Below are positions 63,589 to 64,000 of a stretch of 64,000 nt of DNA, in pieces. A program made the position numbers and the translations under genes. Source of the stretch: Aalborg-AAW-1 sp964458335 (GTDB lineage Bacteria > Patescibacteriota > Gracilibacteria > Absconditabacterales > Absconditicoccaceae); NCBI GenBank assembly GCA_964458335.1, contig CAYWIJ010000004.1:1-64000 (forward strand), given 5' to 3'. The number at the start of each line of letters is the position of its first letter. The first letter of the stretch is position 1. Below the pieces are notes generated by a model. It was not told the origin of the DNA. It did not search any database and saw only the letters and a list, made by a program, of their open reading frames with translations.

Positions 63589-63864
63589 TTATTTGTTTAC
63601 TGCTGCTTTAAGCTCTTTACCAGCTTTGAAACTAGCAACATTCATAGCTTTAATTTGGATTCTTTCTCCAGTTCTTGGATTCACTCCTTGTCTAGCAGCT
63701 CTCTTAGATACTTTGAACGTACCGAATCCTTGGATTCTTACTTCTTTACCTTTAGAAAGAGAAGACATGATAGCATCTAAGAAAGAGTCAACAAGTTGTT
63801 TAGCTGTGTTCTTTGATACATTAAGTTGATTTGCAATTTGTGCAATAAGAGTTGTTTTAGACAT
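63589..63864 (-). CDS. hup: DNA-binding protein HU
   Basis: Small basic dimer that bends and compacts DNA. The frame gives 91 residues, the family length. The N-terminus MSKTTLIAQIANQLNVSKNT leads to the HU signature GFGTFKVSKRAARQGVNPRT in the DNA-binding arm, with the usual RxGxNPxT and the C-terminal FKAGKELKAAV. No TGA among its glycines, fitting high expression. It has a promoter (63900-63928) and a strong terminator and is probably monocistronic. Confidence 0.96.
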   Translation of the reverse strand: MSKTTLIAQIANQLNVSKNTAKQLVDSFLDAIMSSLSKGKEVRIQGFGTFKVSKRAARQGVNPRTGERIQIKAMNVASFKAGKELKAAVNK

Positions 63865-63899
63865 TTGATATGTTATATAGAATATAAAAACATACTAGT

Positions 63900-63928
63900 A
63901 TAATAGAAGTTTATTTATACAATTGCAA
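63900..63928 (-). promoter_or_regulatory. Likely promoter of hup
   Basis: On the minus strand TTGCAA (63928-63923), a 17-base spacer, and TATTAT (63905-63900) lie 35 bases before the hup ATG. Beyond 63929 the window is AT-rich and I see nothing certain. Confidence 0.6.
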
Positions 63929-64000
63929 GAGATTTTTACTCAAAAATACATCTTTTTACAATTTTTAACCTTTTTTTCATAAAAAACACTACTTTCTGAC

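Noticed and set aside
1..64000. CRISPR array, insertion sequence or prophage
   Set aside because: Repeats are dispersed, not regularly spaced, and no cas, transposase, integrase or phage structural gene was seen.

Overview
The window reads as the chromosome of a Candidate Phyla Radiation (Patescibacteria) bacterium of the lineage that uses genetic code 25, in which UGA means glycine: Gracilibacteria or Absconditabacteria (SR1). Three lines of evidence support this. Most genes break into short pieces at TGA under the standard code but join into full-length families when TGA is read as Gly. TGA often sits where the family needs glycine: the GGM tail and GDGTT motif of GroEL, the SGGVDS loop of MnmA, MAGRGTD of SecA, the P-loop and KH loop of a COG1855 ATPase, and GWRGA of a UvrD helicase. 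Every CDS ends in TAA or TAG. The DNA is AT-rich and compact, and almost no start is preceded by a Shine-Dalgarno sequence. I cannot tell the two phyla apart from this window. All coordinates below assume TGA = Gly.

Layout. 1-10 kb: rseP-type protease (minus), then tatD, queA, a membrane protein, metG, a barrel-like secreted protein and orphans. 10-16.6 kb: groES, a four-helix-bundle gene and groEL, a strongly promoted 50-aa membrane peptide, a Nudix hydrolase, valS. 16.7-25 kb: uppS, polyprenyl synthetase, secA, recJ, nth, a PAP2 phosphatase (plus-strand run). 25-34.4 kb: a large orphan (minus), a UvrD/PcrA helicase, tRNA-Trp with a broken partial copy beside it, mnmA, a secreted protein with three cysteine modules, an ABC-ATPase remnant, trpS. 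34.6-46 kb: an SLH-like surface protein, ruvB, an acyltransferase, a DUF3127 protein, a degenerate pyruvate kinase, a COG1855 ATPase, two membrane proteins, typA. 46-55.8 kb: two small proteins, sufB, a transporter half, an alkyltransferase-like gene, rsuA, sufC, a MarR-type regulator, ligA, a membrane protein, a short DUF1846-like protein. 56-64 kb (all minus): a giant FG-GAP/SLH protein, the primary sigma factor, an FtsQ-like protein, a DUF212 protein, greA, tRNA-Arg, a YhcB-like protein, hup.

The content is core housekeeping: translation (MetRS, ValRS, TrpRS, QueA, MnmA, RsuA, TypA), DNA repair (TatD, RecJ, Nth, UvrD, RuvB, LigA, a resolvase-like protein), protein export and folding, lipid-carrier synthesis, Fe-S assembly and a surface layer. 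No biosynthetic operon, CRISPR array, prophage or insertion sequence is visible.

The most interesting signal is a set of short palindromic repeats of the GTCATTGCGA..., GTCATCCTGA... and CCCTCTCC... types. They lie between genes but also inside the reading frames of three probably essential genes (uvrD three times, valS, queA). There they keep frame and are read as extra peptide, with internal TGA read as Gly. Two copies of one family, in two unrelated proteins, encode the same peptide pattern in the same frame.
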